Below are positions 53,555 through 62,840 of a DNA stretch of 64,000 nt, in pieces. The notes beneath the pieces were generated by a model that made no database searches, was not told the DNA's origin, and saw only the letters and a list, made by a program, of their open reading frames with translations. Made by a program: the position numbers and the translations under genes. The stretch comes from Azophilus sp965220835. GTDB lineage: Bacteria > Pseudomonadota > Gammaproteobacteria > Pseudomonadales > Azotimanducaceae. Where the stretch lies: positions 124,001-188,000 of the forward strand of contig OZ244842.1 in the NCBI GenBank assembly GCA_965220835.1. The letters are read 5' to 3'. Numbering within the stretch: the stretch's first letter is position 1; each line of letters opens with the position of its first letter.

Positions 53555-55064
53555 TCCTCCTATTCGCGGTCCGGGGTTACTTGAGAGAATTATGGAGCGG
53601 AGCCTTCAGCTAGGGGAGCGCGAGGGGCCGCCCCTCGCAAAAAAGAGCCTTCAGCTTGGGGAGCAGTCGAGTGCCCCGCGCTTCGCAGGTGCAGACACCC
53701 CTCGCAAGATAGACCACCAGCTTGACGAGCCCGAGGCTTCCGCCCCCCGCAGCAGCAACCTCTTTGTTGATCGCTTGGCCACCGGCCAGTGGGTCATCCT
53801 GCTGCATGTCGAGTTTCCGTCGCAGCCGTTCACCGAAGGGGCAAGCCCCTCGCGTTCCTCGCTCGACATCGCCGAGACCGCGGAGTTGGCGGCTTCCGCT
53901 GGCCTCACCCTCGTGGGACAAGTGAAGGCCCGGCGGCAGCGGGAGCACCCCCGTTGGCTGGTTGGTTCCGGCAAGGTGGAGGAGATTCGCCAGCTCATAC
54001 GCGATGAGGGCGCTGACATGCTGGTGGTCAACAACGACCTCTCGGCGCGCCAGCAGCGCAATTTGGAGGAGGCGCTTGGCTGCCGGGTGATGGGCCGCTC
54101 GGAACTGATCATCCACATCTTTGCCCAGCGGGCCCGCACCTTCGAGGGGCAGTTGCAGGTGGAGCTTGCCCAGCTCACCCACGCCCAAACCCAGTTGGTG
54201 GGCGGCTGGAGCCACTTGGAGCGGCAGAAGGGCGGCATCGGCTTGCGCGGTGGCGCCGGCGAGAAGCAGCTGGAGCTCGACCAGAGAATGCTCGCCACGC
54301 GCATCAAATCCGTGCAGTCCCGGCTGGCGGGGGTGCGCAAGCGCCGCAACCAAGGCCAGCGGCAGCGCCGCCGCTCTGGTGCCCAAACCGTGGCCTTGGT
54401 CGGCTACACCAACGCCGGCAAGTCAACCCTGTTCAACGCCTTGGCCGCGGAGGGGGTGGCCACGGAGGACAAGCTGTTCGCCACCTTGGACCCCACCCTG
54501 CGGCGAATCGACATTCCCGGCGCCGCCCAGGTGGTGCTGGCCGACACGGTGGGCTTCATCAGCGACCTGCCGCACACGCTGATCGACGCCTTCAAGGCCA
54601 CCCTTGAGGAAGTCAGCCAAGCCGACTTGCTGATTCACGTCATGGATGGCGCCGCCCCGCGCTTGGACCAACGCATCGCCGACGTGGAGGCGGTGCTCAA
54701 GGAAATCGGCGCCTCGGCGTGCGCGCGCATCAACGTGTTCAACAAGTGCGATCTGCCCCAGGCCGACCCGCCGCCTCCCGATGCCCTGCCGGTGAGCGCC
54801 GCCACCGGTGCGGGGCTGGATGCGCTGCGTGCCCGCATTGGCGCGGCGCTGGGCGTTCAGGCCCCCATCGAGGTTGACTTGCCGGCCTCTGCGGGCGGCG
54901 TTCGCGCATGGCTCTACGCCGCTGACGCGGTGCTGGCCGAAAGCCACACCAGCGATGGCGGCATGCGCCTCAAGGTGCGTGGCGATGAACGCCTCATGGC
55001 GCGCCTGCGCCGCGACCTTGCCGCTTGCGGCCACCGCAAAATTGAAGTGACCCCATGCACCTGA
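53529..55064 (+). CDS. hflX: GTPase HflX with repeat-derived N-terminal extension
   Basis: 511 residues from the ATG at 53529; an ATG at 53592 is the other in-frame choice and would end the hfq overlap. HflX is a ribosome-associated GTPase that splits stalled ribosomes. Conserved HflX begins only near residue 77 (LFVDRLATGQWVILLHVEF). The ~75 residues before it come from two copies of the 45-bp repeat. The core has KGGIGLRGGAGEKQLELDQR, the G1 loop GYTNAGKSTLF, DTVGFISDLPH and NKCD. Confidence 0.93.
   Translation: MPPTKTAPNPPIRGPGLLERIMERSLQLGEREGPPLAKKSLQLGEQSSAPRFAGADTPRKIDHQLDEPEASAPRSSNLFVDRLATGQWVILLHVEFPSQPFTEGASPSRSSLDIAETAELAASAGLTLVGQVKARRQREHPRWLVGSGKVEEIRQLIRDEGADMLVVNNDLSARQQRNLEEALGCRVMGRSELIIHIFAQRARTFEGQLQVELAQLTHAQTQLVGGWSHLERQKGGIGLRGGAGEKQLELDQRMLATRIKSVQSRLAGVRKRRNQGQRQRRRSGAQTVALVGYTNAGKSTLFNALAAEGVATEDKLFATLDPTLRRIDIPGAAQVVLADTVGFISDLPHTLIDAFKATLEEVSQADLLIHVMDGAAPRLDQRIADVEAVLKEIGASACARINVFNKCDLPQADPPPPDALPVSAATGAGLDALRARIGAALGVQAPIEVDLPASAGGVRAWLYAADAVLAESHTSDGGMRLKVRGDERLMARLRRDLAACGHRKIEVTPCT
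53601..53690. repeat. Two copies of the 45-bp coding repeat inside hflX
   Basis: Unit one, 53601-53645, is exactly 45 bp and encodes SLQLGEREGPPLAKK; unit two starts at 53646 with SLQLGEQSSAPR and then decays. Strand sense and frame of the SLQLG part match the array in the DUF305-LVIVD gene. Confidence 0.88.
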
Positions 55065-55209
55065 GGCAGTACACTTGGGCCACCGAGAACTCATCCACAA
55101 ACGAGGCGATGCCTCCGGCACGTGGTTGGGAGGTCGACGGGCGCCAAAGTTGTCTCAATGGTTAACCTTGCCCGGCGATCAGTTACTTGCCCGGCGAGCA
55201 GATAAATGA

Positions 55210-56364
55210 ATGGAGTACCGAATGGCGTGGAATGAACCGGGTGGCGGTGGCCGAGACCCTTGGGGCAACCAAGGCGACAAAGGGCCGCCGGACCTTGATG
55301 AGGCCTTCAGAAAGCTGAGGGCTCAACTGGCTGGCATTTTCGGCGGTGGCCGCAGCGGCGGCGGCGACAGCGGCAACGGCAAGCTGAGCACTGGCTTTCT
55401 CGGTGCGGGCTTGGTGGCGCTGGTTGCCATTTACGGGTTCTTCGGCCTGTACCAGGTCGACCAGGGCGAGCGCGGCGTGGTGTTCCGCTTCGGCGCCGTG
55501 CAGCAGAACATCGTCATGCCCGGCCTGCACTGGAATCCGCCGCTGGTCGACCGCGTGCACAAGGTCAACGTCACCCAAGTGCGTTCCAAGGAGCACCAAG
55601 CGCTGATGCTGACCGAGGATGAGAACATTGTCGATGTCACCATGACGGTGCAGTACGTGGTGGATGACCCCATCGCCTTTTTGGTCAACGTGCGCAGCCC
55701 CGAGGTGAGCTTGGACCAAGCCCAAGAGAGCGCCCTGCGCCATGTGGTGGGCGGCTCGATCATGGACCGGGTGATCACCGATGGCCGCGCCGCCATCGCC
55801 ATTGAGGTGCAGGAGCGCCTGCAGTCCTACCTCAACCGTTACCAGACGGGCATCCTGGTCAGCAAGGTGAACATTGACGAGAGCGCCCCGCCGTCCCAGG
55901 TGCGGGACGCCTTCAACGACGTGCAGAAGGCCCAGGAGGACGAGCAGCGCTTCATCAACCAGGCCAACGCCTACGCCGAAAGCGTCATTCCCACGGCCCG
56001 CGGCGAGGCGCAGAAGCTCATTGAGCAGGCCAACGCCTACCGGGACCAAGTGGTGGCTCGCGCGGAAGGCGAGGCCCAACGCTTCGAGAAGCTGTTGGCC
56101 GAGTACTCCTTGGCCAAGGATGTCACTAGGGACCGGCTTTACTTGGACTCCATCGAATCCGTGCTTTCCGCCAGTTCCAAGATCATGGTCGATGTGGAGG
56201 GCGGCAACAACCTGATGTACCTGCCGTTGGATCGCTTCGTGCAGTCCGGTGCGGCCGGGGCAGGTGGTGCCGCCACCCAAGACACCGTTCGCAGCTTGGC
56301 GGATGCGGTGATCCGTGAAATCAACAACCGGGTCGCCGATGGTCGCGGCCGCGACACGCGCTAA
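55210..56364 (+). CDS. hflK: FtsH-regulating protease modulator HflK
   Basis: 384 residues. An N-terminal Gly-rich cytoplasmic tail (GGGRDPWGNQGDKGPPDLDE) precedes one membrane helix (VALVAIYGFFGLYQV, about residues 70-85). A prohibitin/SPFH domain follows, with GVVFRFGAVQQNIVMPGLHWNPP and TMTVQYVVDDPIAFLVNV, then a helical tail rich in Ala, Glu and Arg. With HflC it forms the cage around the FtsH protease at the inner membrane. hflC follows 11 bp downstream. Confidence 0.95.
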   Translation: MEYRMAWNEPGGGGRDPWGNQGDKGPPDLDEAFRKLRAQLAGIFGGGRSGGGDSGNGKLSTGFLGAGLVALVAIYGFFGLYQVDQGERGVVFRFGAVQQNIVMPGLHWNPPLVDRVHKVNVTQVRSKEHQALMLTEDENIVDVTMTVQYVVDDPIAFLVNVRSPEVSLDQAQESALRHVVGGSIMDRVITDGRAAIAIEVQERLQSYLNRYQTGILVSKVNIDESAPPSQVRDAFNDVQKAQEDEQRFINQANAYAESVIPTARGEAQKLIEQANAYRDQVVARAEGEAQRFEKLLAEYSLAKDVTRDRLYLDSIESVLSASSKIMVDVEGGNNLMYLPLDRFVQSGAAGAGGAATQDTVRSLADAVIREINNRVADGRGRDTR

Positions 56365-56375
56365 GGAGCCCGCTG

Positions 56376-57245
56376 ATGAACCTTCGCAATTTGATCGTTG
56401 TTGTCATCGGGCTGGTGGCGTTGCTGCTGCTGGCGCAGAGCCTGTACATCGTCGAACAGACCGAGCGGGCGGTGCTGCTGCGCTTTGGCGCGGTGGCCAA
56501 GGCGGATGTGCCGCCGGGCCTGCACTTCAAGCTGCCAATCGCCGAAGAGGTCAAGAAGTTCGATGCCCGGGTGCTGACCTTGGACTCCAGTCCGGAAACC
56601 TACTACACCTTGGAGAAGAAGCCCCTGATCGTCGATTCCTTCGCCAAGTGGCGGATCGTTGATGTGCCCAACTACTACACGGCCAGTTCCGGGGACGAGA
56701 ACCGCGCCAACCGCGTGCTGCAGGAGCGCGTCAATGAAGGGCTGCGCAACGCCATCAGCCGCCGCGACATGCATGAGGTCATTTCCGGAGAGCGGGACCA
56801 GCTCATGCAGGAGCTCACCGCCGACCTCAACCGTGTGATGCAGGAGGCCGTGGGCATTGAGGTCATCGACGTGCGCGTCAAGCGCATCGACCTGCCCACC
56901 GAGGTCTCCACATCGGTCTATGACCGCATGAATTCCGAACGGGAGATTGAGGCGCGGCAGTATCGCGCTCAGGGCGAGGAGCTTGCGCTGGGCATTCGCG
57001 CTGACGCAGACCGGCAAACCGTTGTCATCGAGGCCGAAGCCTACCGGGAGGCGGAGCGCATTCGCGGCGACGGCGACGCCCGTTCAGCGGCGATTTACGC
57101 GGCTGCCTTCAACAAGGATCCGGAATTCTACGAATTCACCCGCAGCCTCAACGCCTACGCCAAGGTGTTTGGCGACAAGAGCGACATGCTGGTGCTCGAT
57201 CCCAACAGCGAGTTCTTCAAGTACCTCAAGAGCGACGCCGGCTAG
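56376..57245 (+). CDS. hflC: FtsH-regulating protease modulator HflC
   Basis: 289 residues. An N-terminal membrane helix (LIVVVIGLVALLLLAQSLY) precedes the SPFH domain (ERAVLLRFGAVAKADVPPGLHFKLP, quoted in part, and KWRIVDVPNYYTA). The C-terminal block SEFFKYLKSDAG is typical. It is the partner of HflK in controlling FtsH. GGAG lies 8 bases before the ATG. Confidence 0.95.
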   Translation: MNLRNLIVVVIGLVALLLLAQSLYIVEQTERAVLLRFGAVAKADVPPGLHFKLPIAEEVKKFDARVLTLDSSPETYYTLEKKPLIVDSFAKWRIVDVPNYYTASSGDENRANRVLQERVNEGLRNAISRRDMHEVISGERDQLMQELTADLNRVMQEAVGIEVIDVRVKRIDLPTEVSTSVYDRMNSEREIEARQYRAQGEELALGIRADADRQTVVIEAEAYREAERIRGDGDARSAAIYAAAFNKDPEFYEFTRSLNAYAKVFGDKSDMLVLDPNSEFFKYLKSDAG

Positions 57246-57364
57246 CCGGCTCGTCAGATCGCTGGGTGGATTGCCAAGCCCGGCCAATCGCCAACAAGCA
57301 ACCTGGGCCAACTGCCAACGGCACGCTGGGCTAGCTGCCATCAGATAGGAGCCGAAGCTGCGCT

Positions 57365-58660
57365 ATGGGACGCAACGTCGTCGTCATCGGCACCCAATGG
57401 GGCGATGAGGGCAAGGGCAAAATCGTTGATTTGCTGACCGACCAAGCCGCTGCCGTCGTGCGCTGCCAAGGCGGGCACAACGCCGGCCACACGCTGGTCA
57501 TTGACAACCACAAGACGGTGCTGCACCTGATTCCGTCGGGCATTCTGCACCCTGACGCACTGTGCGTCATCGGCAACGGCGTGGTTCTGGACCCTGTTGC
57601 GTTGCTCGACGAAGTTGGCCGCTTGGAGGCGCACGGCGTGTCGGTGCGCGAACGGCTGCGCATCAGCCCCGCCTGTCAGCTGATCCTGCCCCACCACGTC
57701 CGTCTCGACCATGCCCGGGAGGCCGCCCGCGGCGTGGGCAAGATCGGCACCACCGGGCGCGGCATCGGCCCGGCCTACGAAGACAAGGCGGCGCGCCGGG
57801 GGCTCAGGATTGGCGACTTGTTCTACTGGACGGCGTTTTCGGACAAGCTGCGCGAGGTCATGGCCTACCACAACTTCGTTCTGGAGAACTACTATCAGGA
57901 GCCTGCGGAGGACTACCAGCGCACCTTGGATCAGTGTGCGGCGCTCAGCCGTCAGATTCGGCCGTTGGTGGCCGATACGGTGTCCCTCATCCACCAATTG
58001 CGTGACGAAGGCAAGAACCTGCTCTTCGAAGGGGCACAGGGCGCACTGCTGGACGTGGATCTCGGCACCTATCCCTTCGTCACCTCATCCAACACCACGG
58101 CGGCCGGCGCCGCGGCCGGCAGTGGGTTCGGCCCCGCTTGGCTCGACTACGTGCTGGGCATCACCAAGGCCTACGCCACTCGGGTCGGCTCCGGGCCCTT
58201 CCCCACTGAGCTCGACGACGAAGTGGGCCGGGGCTTGGCGAAACGGGGCGCGGAGTTTGGCTCCACCACCGGCCGTCCGCGCCGCTGCGGCTGGTTCGAT
58301 GCCGCGGCACTGCGCCAGTCCGTGCGCATCAACAGCATATCCGGGCTGTGCCTGACCAAGCTCGACGTGCTGGACGGCCTGCCCACCCTCAACATCTGCA
58401 CCGCCTACGACGCGCCGGCTGAGGACCGTGGTGCGGCGCGCTTCGGCAGCGAGTACTACTCCGATCTTACGCCCCAATTCGAGCAATTGCCCGGTTGGCA
58501 GGAATCCACCTTTGGCGCCCGCCGCCTAGAAGACCTGCCCACCAACGCCCGGCGCTACGTGGAACGCATCGAAGAGGTGGTCGGCGCCCCCATCAGCATC
58601 ATCTCCACGGGCCCGGACCGCTCCCAGACCATCGTGCTCGATGATCCGTTCACGCCATGA
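57365..58660 (+). CDS. purA: Adenylosuccinate synthetase
   Basis: 431 residues, the standard length. It joins aspartate to IMP using GTP, the first step to AMP. The P-loop GTQWGDEGKGKIVD sits at the N terminus. GTTGRGIGPAYEDKAARRG and the GTP-binding C-terminal part are also present, with LFEGAQGALLDVDLGTYPFVTSSN in the middle (quoted here only as a landmark: GAQGALLDVDLGTYPF). Its stop overlaps the next start by 4 bp. Confidence 0.97.
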   Translation: MGRNVVVIGTQWGDEGKGKIVDLLTDQAAAVVRCQGGHNAGHTLVIDNHKTVLHLIPSGILHPDALCVIGNGVVLDPVALLDEVGRLEAHGVSVRERLRISPACQLILPHHVRLDHAREAARGVGKIGTTGRGIGPAYEDKAARRGLRIGDLFYWTAFSDKLREVMAYHNFVLENYYQEPAEDYQRTLDQCAALSRQIRPLVADTVSLIHQLRDEGKNLLFEGAQGALLDVDLGTYPFVTSSNTTAAGAAAGSGFGPAWLDYVLGITKAYATRVGSGPFPTELDDEVGRGLAKRGAEFGSTTGRPRRCGWFDAAALRQSVRINSISGLCLTKLDVLDGLPTLNICTAYDAPAEDRGAARFGSEYYSDLTPQFEQLPGWQESTFGARRLEDLPTNARRYVERIEEVVGAPISIISTGPDRSQTIVLDDPFTP

Positions 58661-58851
58661 TGGACACCCGCCTGCTGGAAATCCTCGTCTGCCCGGTCAG
58701 CAAAGCCAGCCTCACCTACCGCCGTGACCGCGACGAACTCTGGTGCCGCGCCAGCCGCCTGGCCTACCCCATCCGCGACGGCATCCCGTTTCTCATGGAG
58801 GAGGAAGCGCGCGCCCTAACGCCGGAGGAGCTGGAGGCACTCTCGGGTTAG
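58657..58851 (+). CDS. Trm112-family zinc-ribbon-like protein
   Basis: 64 residues. Typical parts are MDTRLLEILVCPVSKASLTY and LAYPIRDGIPFLMEEEAR. Only one Cys (in VCPVSK) remains of the pairs seen in full zinc ribbons. Bacterial members (YcaR-like) have unsettled roles; eukaryotic Trm112 activates methyltransferases. The ATGA overlap with purA implies coupled translation. Confidence 0.88.
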   Translation: MMDTRLLEILVCPVSKASLTYRRDRDELWCRASRLAYPIRDGIPFLMEEEARALTPEELEALSG

Positions 58852-58917
58852 CCGCTTTCCGGGCGGCGGCGCAGTCAAGTACAATCACCTGCCAAAACAC
58901 CGACAGGAACTTATTGA

Positions 58918-59868
58918 ATGACCAAGCCGGAGCTGGTTGCCAGCAACGACATGCCAGACATCGCCAGCCGCGAGCTGCGTCAGCCGCAGGTGGCGCTCGA
59001 TTGGGTGGGCATGAGCGAGATTCATCAGCCGTTGCTGGTCACCGATGGCGGCGCAACCCGGCAGGTGCACACCAAGGTGCAGGTGTACGTGGACTTGGCG
59101 GACACCAAGGCCAAGGGCATTCACATGTCGCGCCTCTACCTCATTCTGGATGAGCACGCAGACACTCGGCCATTGACGGCGGCGGGGCTGAAGCTGCTGC
59201 TTGCCTCGGTGCTGGAGTCGCATCGCGGGCTGTCCACCCGGGCCTTCGTGCAGTTTGAGTTCGACTACTACCTGCGCCGCAATGCGCTGGTCAGCGACCA
59301 CTCGGGATGGAACAACTACCCGGTCACCATCAAGGGCACGCTCATTGGCCGGGAGATACAACTGGAGCTGGGCATTGGCGTGTATTACTCGTCCACCTGC
59401 CCGTGTTCGGCGGCGCTGGCCCGGCAATTGATCCAAAACCAGTTCGAGTCAGACTTTGGCCGCGGCGGTTCGGTCAAGGCCAGCGAGGTCAAGGCATGGC
59501 TGGGCACCGAGAAGGGCATCGTGGCCACCCCGCACAGCCAGCGCAGCATCGCCCGGCTGCTGGTCAAGCTGCGCGACGGCTTGGTGGACTTTCCGATCAC
59601 CGACCTGATCGACGACGTGGAGGCCACGCTCAAGACCCCGGTGCAAACCGCCGTCAAGCGCGAGGATGAGCAGGAGTTCGCCCGGCTGAACGGCCAGAAC
59701 CTGATGTTCATCGAGGACGCCGGGCGCAAGCTCAAGGCCCTGCTGCAGGAGGATGGCCGCCTCAGCGACTTCTGGGTGCGCATCGAGCACCACGAAAGCC
59801 TGCACGCCCACGATGCCGTCGGCGTCTTCACCAAGGGCGTTGACGACGGCTACCTGCCCATTCCTTGA
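58918..59868 (+). CDS. folE2: GTP cyclohydrolase FolE2
   Basis: 316 residues. This zinc-independent enzyme turns GTP into dihydroneopterin triphosphate for folate or queuosine. Characteristic parts are the N-terminal LRQPQVALDWVGMSEIHQPL, the catalytic-site cysteine in YYSSTCPCSAALARQL, and ATPHSQRSIARLLVKL. The C-terminal RIEHHESLHAHDAVG also fits. No zur box was recognised upstream. Confidence 0.92.
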   Translation: MTKPELVASNDMPDIASRELRQPQVALDWVGMSEIHQPLLVTDGGATRQVHTKVQVYVDLADTKAKGIHMSRLYLILDEHADTRPLTAAGLKLLLASVLESHRGLSTRAFVQFEFDYYLRRNALVSDHSGWNNYPVTIKGTLIGREIQLELGIGVYYSSTCPCSAALARQLIQNQFESDFGRGGSVKASEVKAWLGTEKGIVATPHSQRSIARLLVKLRDGLVDFPITDLIDDVEATLKTPVQTAVKREDEQEFARLNGQNLMFIEDAGRKLKALLQEDGRLSDFWVRIEHHESLHAHDAVGVFTKGVDDGYLPIP

Positions 59869-59909
59869 CGCCGCCGAGTTCAGCTGATGCCACTTTCCTT
59901 GGACGATCC

Positions 59910-60782
59910 ATGCTGAATGGCAGCATCGTCGCGCTGGTGACGCCGATGACCCCCTCCGGAGCGCTGGATTGGGAGGCCTTGGAGCGGCTGGTCGCTTGGC
60001 ATTTGGAAAGCGGCACCCATGGCATTGTGCCCATGGGCACCACCGGTGAATCCGCCACCCTGACCACGGCGGAGCACTTGGAGGTCATTCGCCGCGTCAT
60101 CGCCTTGGTGGATGGCCAAGTGCCGGTGATTGCGGGCACCGGCAGCAACTCCACGGACGAGGCCATCCACCAAACCCAGGAGGCGGAGCGCGAGGGCGCC
60201 GATGCCTGCCTGGTCGTCACGCCCTATTACAACAAGCCCACCCAGGAAGGCCTGTACCATCACTACAAGGCCATCGCCGAGGCCAGTGGCGTGCCCTTGG
60301 TGCTCTACAACGTGCCGCCCCGCACCGCCTGCGACATGCTGCCTGAAACGGTAGCCCGCTTGGCGTCACTGGACAACATCGTCGGCATTAAGGAAGCATC
60401 TGGGGATGCCAGCCGCATCGGGACGTTGCGCCGCCTGTGCGGCGAGGACTTCATCCTATTGTCCGGCGAGGACGCGCAGACGCTGGAAATGCTGCACCTC
60501 GGTGCAGTAGGCGCCATATCGGTCACCGCCAACGTGCTGCCGCGGCAGATGGCGTCGTTCTGCGGCGCTTGGCTGGCGGGCGAACGCGAGCGGGCTGAGG
60601 CCTTGGACGCGGAGCTGCAGCCCGTGCACGGCGCGCTGTTTGTGGAGACCAGCCCGTCGCCGGTCAAGTGGGCGCTGCATGCTCTGGGCCGCATTGACTC
60701 CGGCATTCGCCTGCCGTTGCTGCCCCTGTCGGAAGGCCGGCGCTCTGAGGTCATGGCCGCCGTCAACGCGGTTCAGGGCTAG
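59910..60782 (+). CDS. dapA: 4-hydroxy-tetrahydrodipicolinate synthase
   Basis: 290 residues from the ATG at 59910, within the end of the folE2 region by 42 bp gap; an upstream in-frame start at 59865 would overlap folE2 and is less likely. DapA condenses pyruvate with aspartate semialdehyde on the way to lysine and meso-diaminopimelate. Seen are GTTGESATLTTAEH, the active-site Tyr in YNVPPRTACDML and the Schiff-base Lys in NIVGIKEASGDASRI. bamC follows 3 bp after its stop, a gammaproteobacterial pairing. Confidence 0.95.
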   Translation: MLNGSIVALVTPMTPSGALDWEALERLVAWHLESGTHGIVPMGTTGESATLTTAEHLEVIRRVIALVDGQVPVIAGTGSNSTDEAIHQTQEAEREGADACLVVTPYYNKPTQEGLYHHYKAIAEASGVPLVLYNVPPRTACDMLPETVARLASLDNIVGIKEASGDASRIGTLRRLCGEDFILLSGEDAQTLEMLHLGAVGAISVTANVLPRQMASFCGAWLAGERERAEALDAELQPVHGALFVETSPSPVKWALHALGRIDSGIRLPLLPLSEGRRSEVMAAVNAVQG

Positions 60783-60785
60783 CCC

Positions 60786-61889
60786 GTGGCCAAAGCCATC
60801 ATCTTTGTTGCCTTGGCGCTGCTGGTCGGCGGTTGCGGCTGGTTTTCCGACGACCGCGGCTTCTTCGTCAACCGGTCCGACGACTACATCGACGCCCGGG
60901 AGGCCCCTCGGCTGGTCATTCCGGATGATCTGGGCGAGACCTTGGAGGACCCGTTTCCCATTCCGGCCGTGCCCGCCCAGGAAAACGCCCGCTTCTTTCC
61001 GGGCCGCGCGCCGCTGCCGGATGCCATCTACGCCAACGACAATCGCGACGCAATTCGCATCCAGCGGCTTGGCGAGCGAATTTGGCTGGTGGTGCCGGAG
61101 GCGCCCACCACCGTGTGGCCGAAAATCAAGCAGTTTCTGGCGGAAAACGGCGTTGGCGTGACCTCGGAGCAACCGGGTCGGGGGCGCATCACCACCGAAT
61201 GGCTCAGCGTTGGGGAGGAGTCCTATCGGGATGTGGTCCGCAACCTGCTCAAGGAGGTGAAACCTGACAGCGGCGAGCGTGACCGTCTGTTGCTGCAGGT
61301 CGAACAGGGCTTGCGGGAGTTGACGTCGGAAGTTCACCTGCGTCACCAGTCTGATGCAGCTGTTGGCTCCGAGGTTGATGTGCCCGCCGGCTTGGATCAA
61401 TTGACCTCCGGCTTGGTTGAGGTGGAGCAGCGCCTGCTGAACGAGCTCGGCACCTACATCGCCGCTCGGGTGGCGGAGCAGACCGTTTCCATGGTGGCTC
61501 AGGAAATCGCCGGCCAGGTGAAGTCGGAGCTGAGCAGGGATGAAGCCGGCCAGCCCATATTGAGGCTTTATCTCGACGAGGAGCGAGCTTGGGCGACGCT
61601 CAGCCAAGCGATCGACAACGCTGGCATCGAGATCATTGAAACCGATCGCCAAGCAAGGGTGCAATACGTCCGCATACCGGACGAGGTGCTGCTCGGCGAG
61701 GAGAAGCCCGGGTTTTTCCGGCGCCTATTCTCCTCCCGCGGCGGCGGCAATGTGCCGGAGGTGGTGCTGCGCCTGAGCCAAGAGGAAGGCGGCCACTACG
61801 CGTTGAGCGTATCGGATCGGATTGGCCAATCGGTGCCGGTGGAGTTCGCCCAGCAGGTGCTGGTTCTGGTTCGCGAGTTTTCCGCTTGA
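60786..61889 (+). CDS. bamC: Outer-membrane assembly lipoprotein BamC
   Basis: 367 residues from a GTG at 60786. A lipoprotein signal ends in the lipobox LVGGC (Cys17). An unstructured stretch with FFVNRSDDYIDAREAPRLVIP follows, the part that contacts BamD in known complexes. Two helix-grip domains come next, one beginning ERIWLVVPEAPTTVWPKIKQFL (in part) and one near ERAWATLSQAIDNAGIEI. It belongs to the BAM complex that inserts outer-membrane beta-barrels. Placement behind dapA supports the call. Confidence 0.88.
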   Translation: MAKAIIFVALALLVGGCGWFSDDRGFFVNRSDDYIDAREAPRLVIPDDLGETLEDPFPIPAVPAQENARFFPGRAPLPDAIYANDNRDAIRIQRLGERIWLVVPEAPTTVWPKIKQFLAENGVGVTSEQPGRGRITTEWLSVGEESYRDVVRNLLKEVKPDSGERDRLLLQVEQGLRELTSEVHLRHQSDAAVGSEVDVPAGLDQLTSGLVEVEQRLLNELGTYIAARVAEQTVSMVAQEIAGQVKSELSRDEAGQPILRLYLDEERAWATLSQAIDNAGIEIIETDRQARVQYVRIPDEVLLGEEKPGFFRRLFSSRGGGNVPEVVLRLSQEEGGHYALSVSDRIGQSVPVEFAQQVLVLVREFSA

Positions 61890-61961
61890 GCGGCTTGGGT
61901 TGTCCGGGCCGCGCCCCTCGCTTGACAACAACCCCAATGGACCTTGAGGAACGGTAGAGCA

Positions 61962-62807
61962 GTGGAGCACGCATTCAACGTCAAGCCGGATTCATTTCAG
62001 GCCGATGTGGTGGAACGCTCCACCACCGTGCCCGTAGTGCTCCTGTTCTGGGCCAACCAGTCCCCGCCCTCCACCGACGTCAAGCGCCAGTTGGAGCAAC
62101 TGGTGGGCCAGTACGGGGGCAAGGTGCTGCTCGGCTTGGTGGACGTTGCTGCGGATCCCACCTTGGCCCAGCACTTGCGCGTGCAGGCTTTGCCCAGCCT
62201 GCGGGTCATCGACAAGGGGCAGATCGTTCACCAGCTTGAAGGGCCGCAGCCGGAACAGGCGTTGCGGTCCCTGTTCGATCAGCTGACCATGTCCGCGGCC
62301 GATGTGATCAAGGGCCAGCTCAGTCAGTATCTGGAGCAGAAGGACTTCACAAGCGCCTTGCGCTTTCTGCAGCAGGCCATTGCCGAAGAGCCCAACAACG
62401 CGTCCTTTCGCATCGAGTTGGCCGATGTGCTGGCCCGGCAGGGCGAGCTGGACGAGGCCCGCAAGGCGCTGCAGACCGTGCCCGCCGACGCCCCGGAGCG
62501 GGACCGGCCGGAAACCCGGCTGGCGCTGGCCGATGAAGCCGCCGCCCTGCCGCCGCGCGAGCAGTTGCTGCAAAAGCTCACCGATGCGCCAGACGACATC
62601 GAAACCCAGCACCAGTTAGCCGTCGTGGAAGCCGCCGCCGAGAACTACGAGGCGGCCTTGGAAAGCGCCCTCAAGGTGCTGCAAACCGACCGCACCTACG
62701 GCGACGACATCGGCCGCCTCACCATGATCCGCATCTTCACGGTACTCGGCAAAGGCAACGAACTGGCCAACGCCTACCGCCGGCGGATGTTCAACTTCAT
62801 GCACTGA
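61962..62807 (+). CDS. Thioredoxin-like chaperone, CnoX/YbbN type
   Basis: 281 residues from a GTG at 61962 with GAGGAA about 10 bases upstream; a TTG at 61944 is the other possibility. Residues 1-110 are a thioredoxin fold in which the CxxC is replaced by NQSPPS (VVLLFWANQSPPSTDVK), so it is not a disulfide reductase. The rest is a TPR-like helical domain (FTSALRFLQQAIAEEPNN) as in CnoX, a chlorine-activated holdase. The gene is followed by the glutamine-synthetase-family gene. Confidence 0.85.
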   Translation: MEHAFNVKPDSFQADVVERSTTVPVVLLFWANQSPPSTDVKRQLEQLVGQYGGKVLLGLVDVAADPTLAQHLRVQALPSLRVIDKGQIVHQLEGPQPEQALRSLFDQLTMSAADVIKGQLSQYLEQKDFTSALRFLQQAIAEEPNNASFRIELADVLARQGELDEARKALQTVPADAPERDRPETRLALADEAAALPPREQLLQKLTDAPDDIETQHQLAVVEAAAENYEAALESALKVLQTDRTYGDDIGRLTMIRIFTVLGKGNELANAYRRRMFNFMH

Positions 62808-62840
62808 TGGGCTGCGCGCGAGAACACAAGGAGTGCGGCC

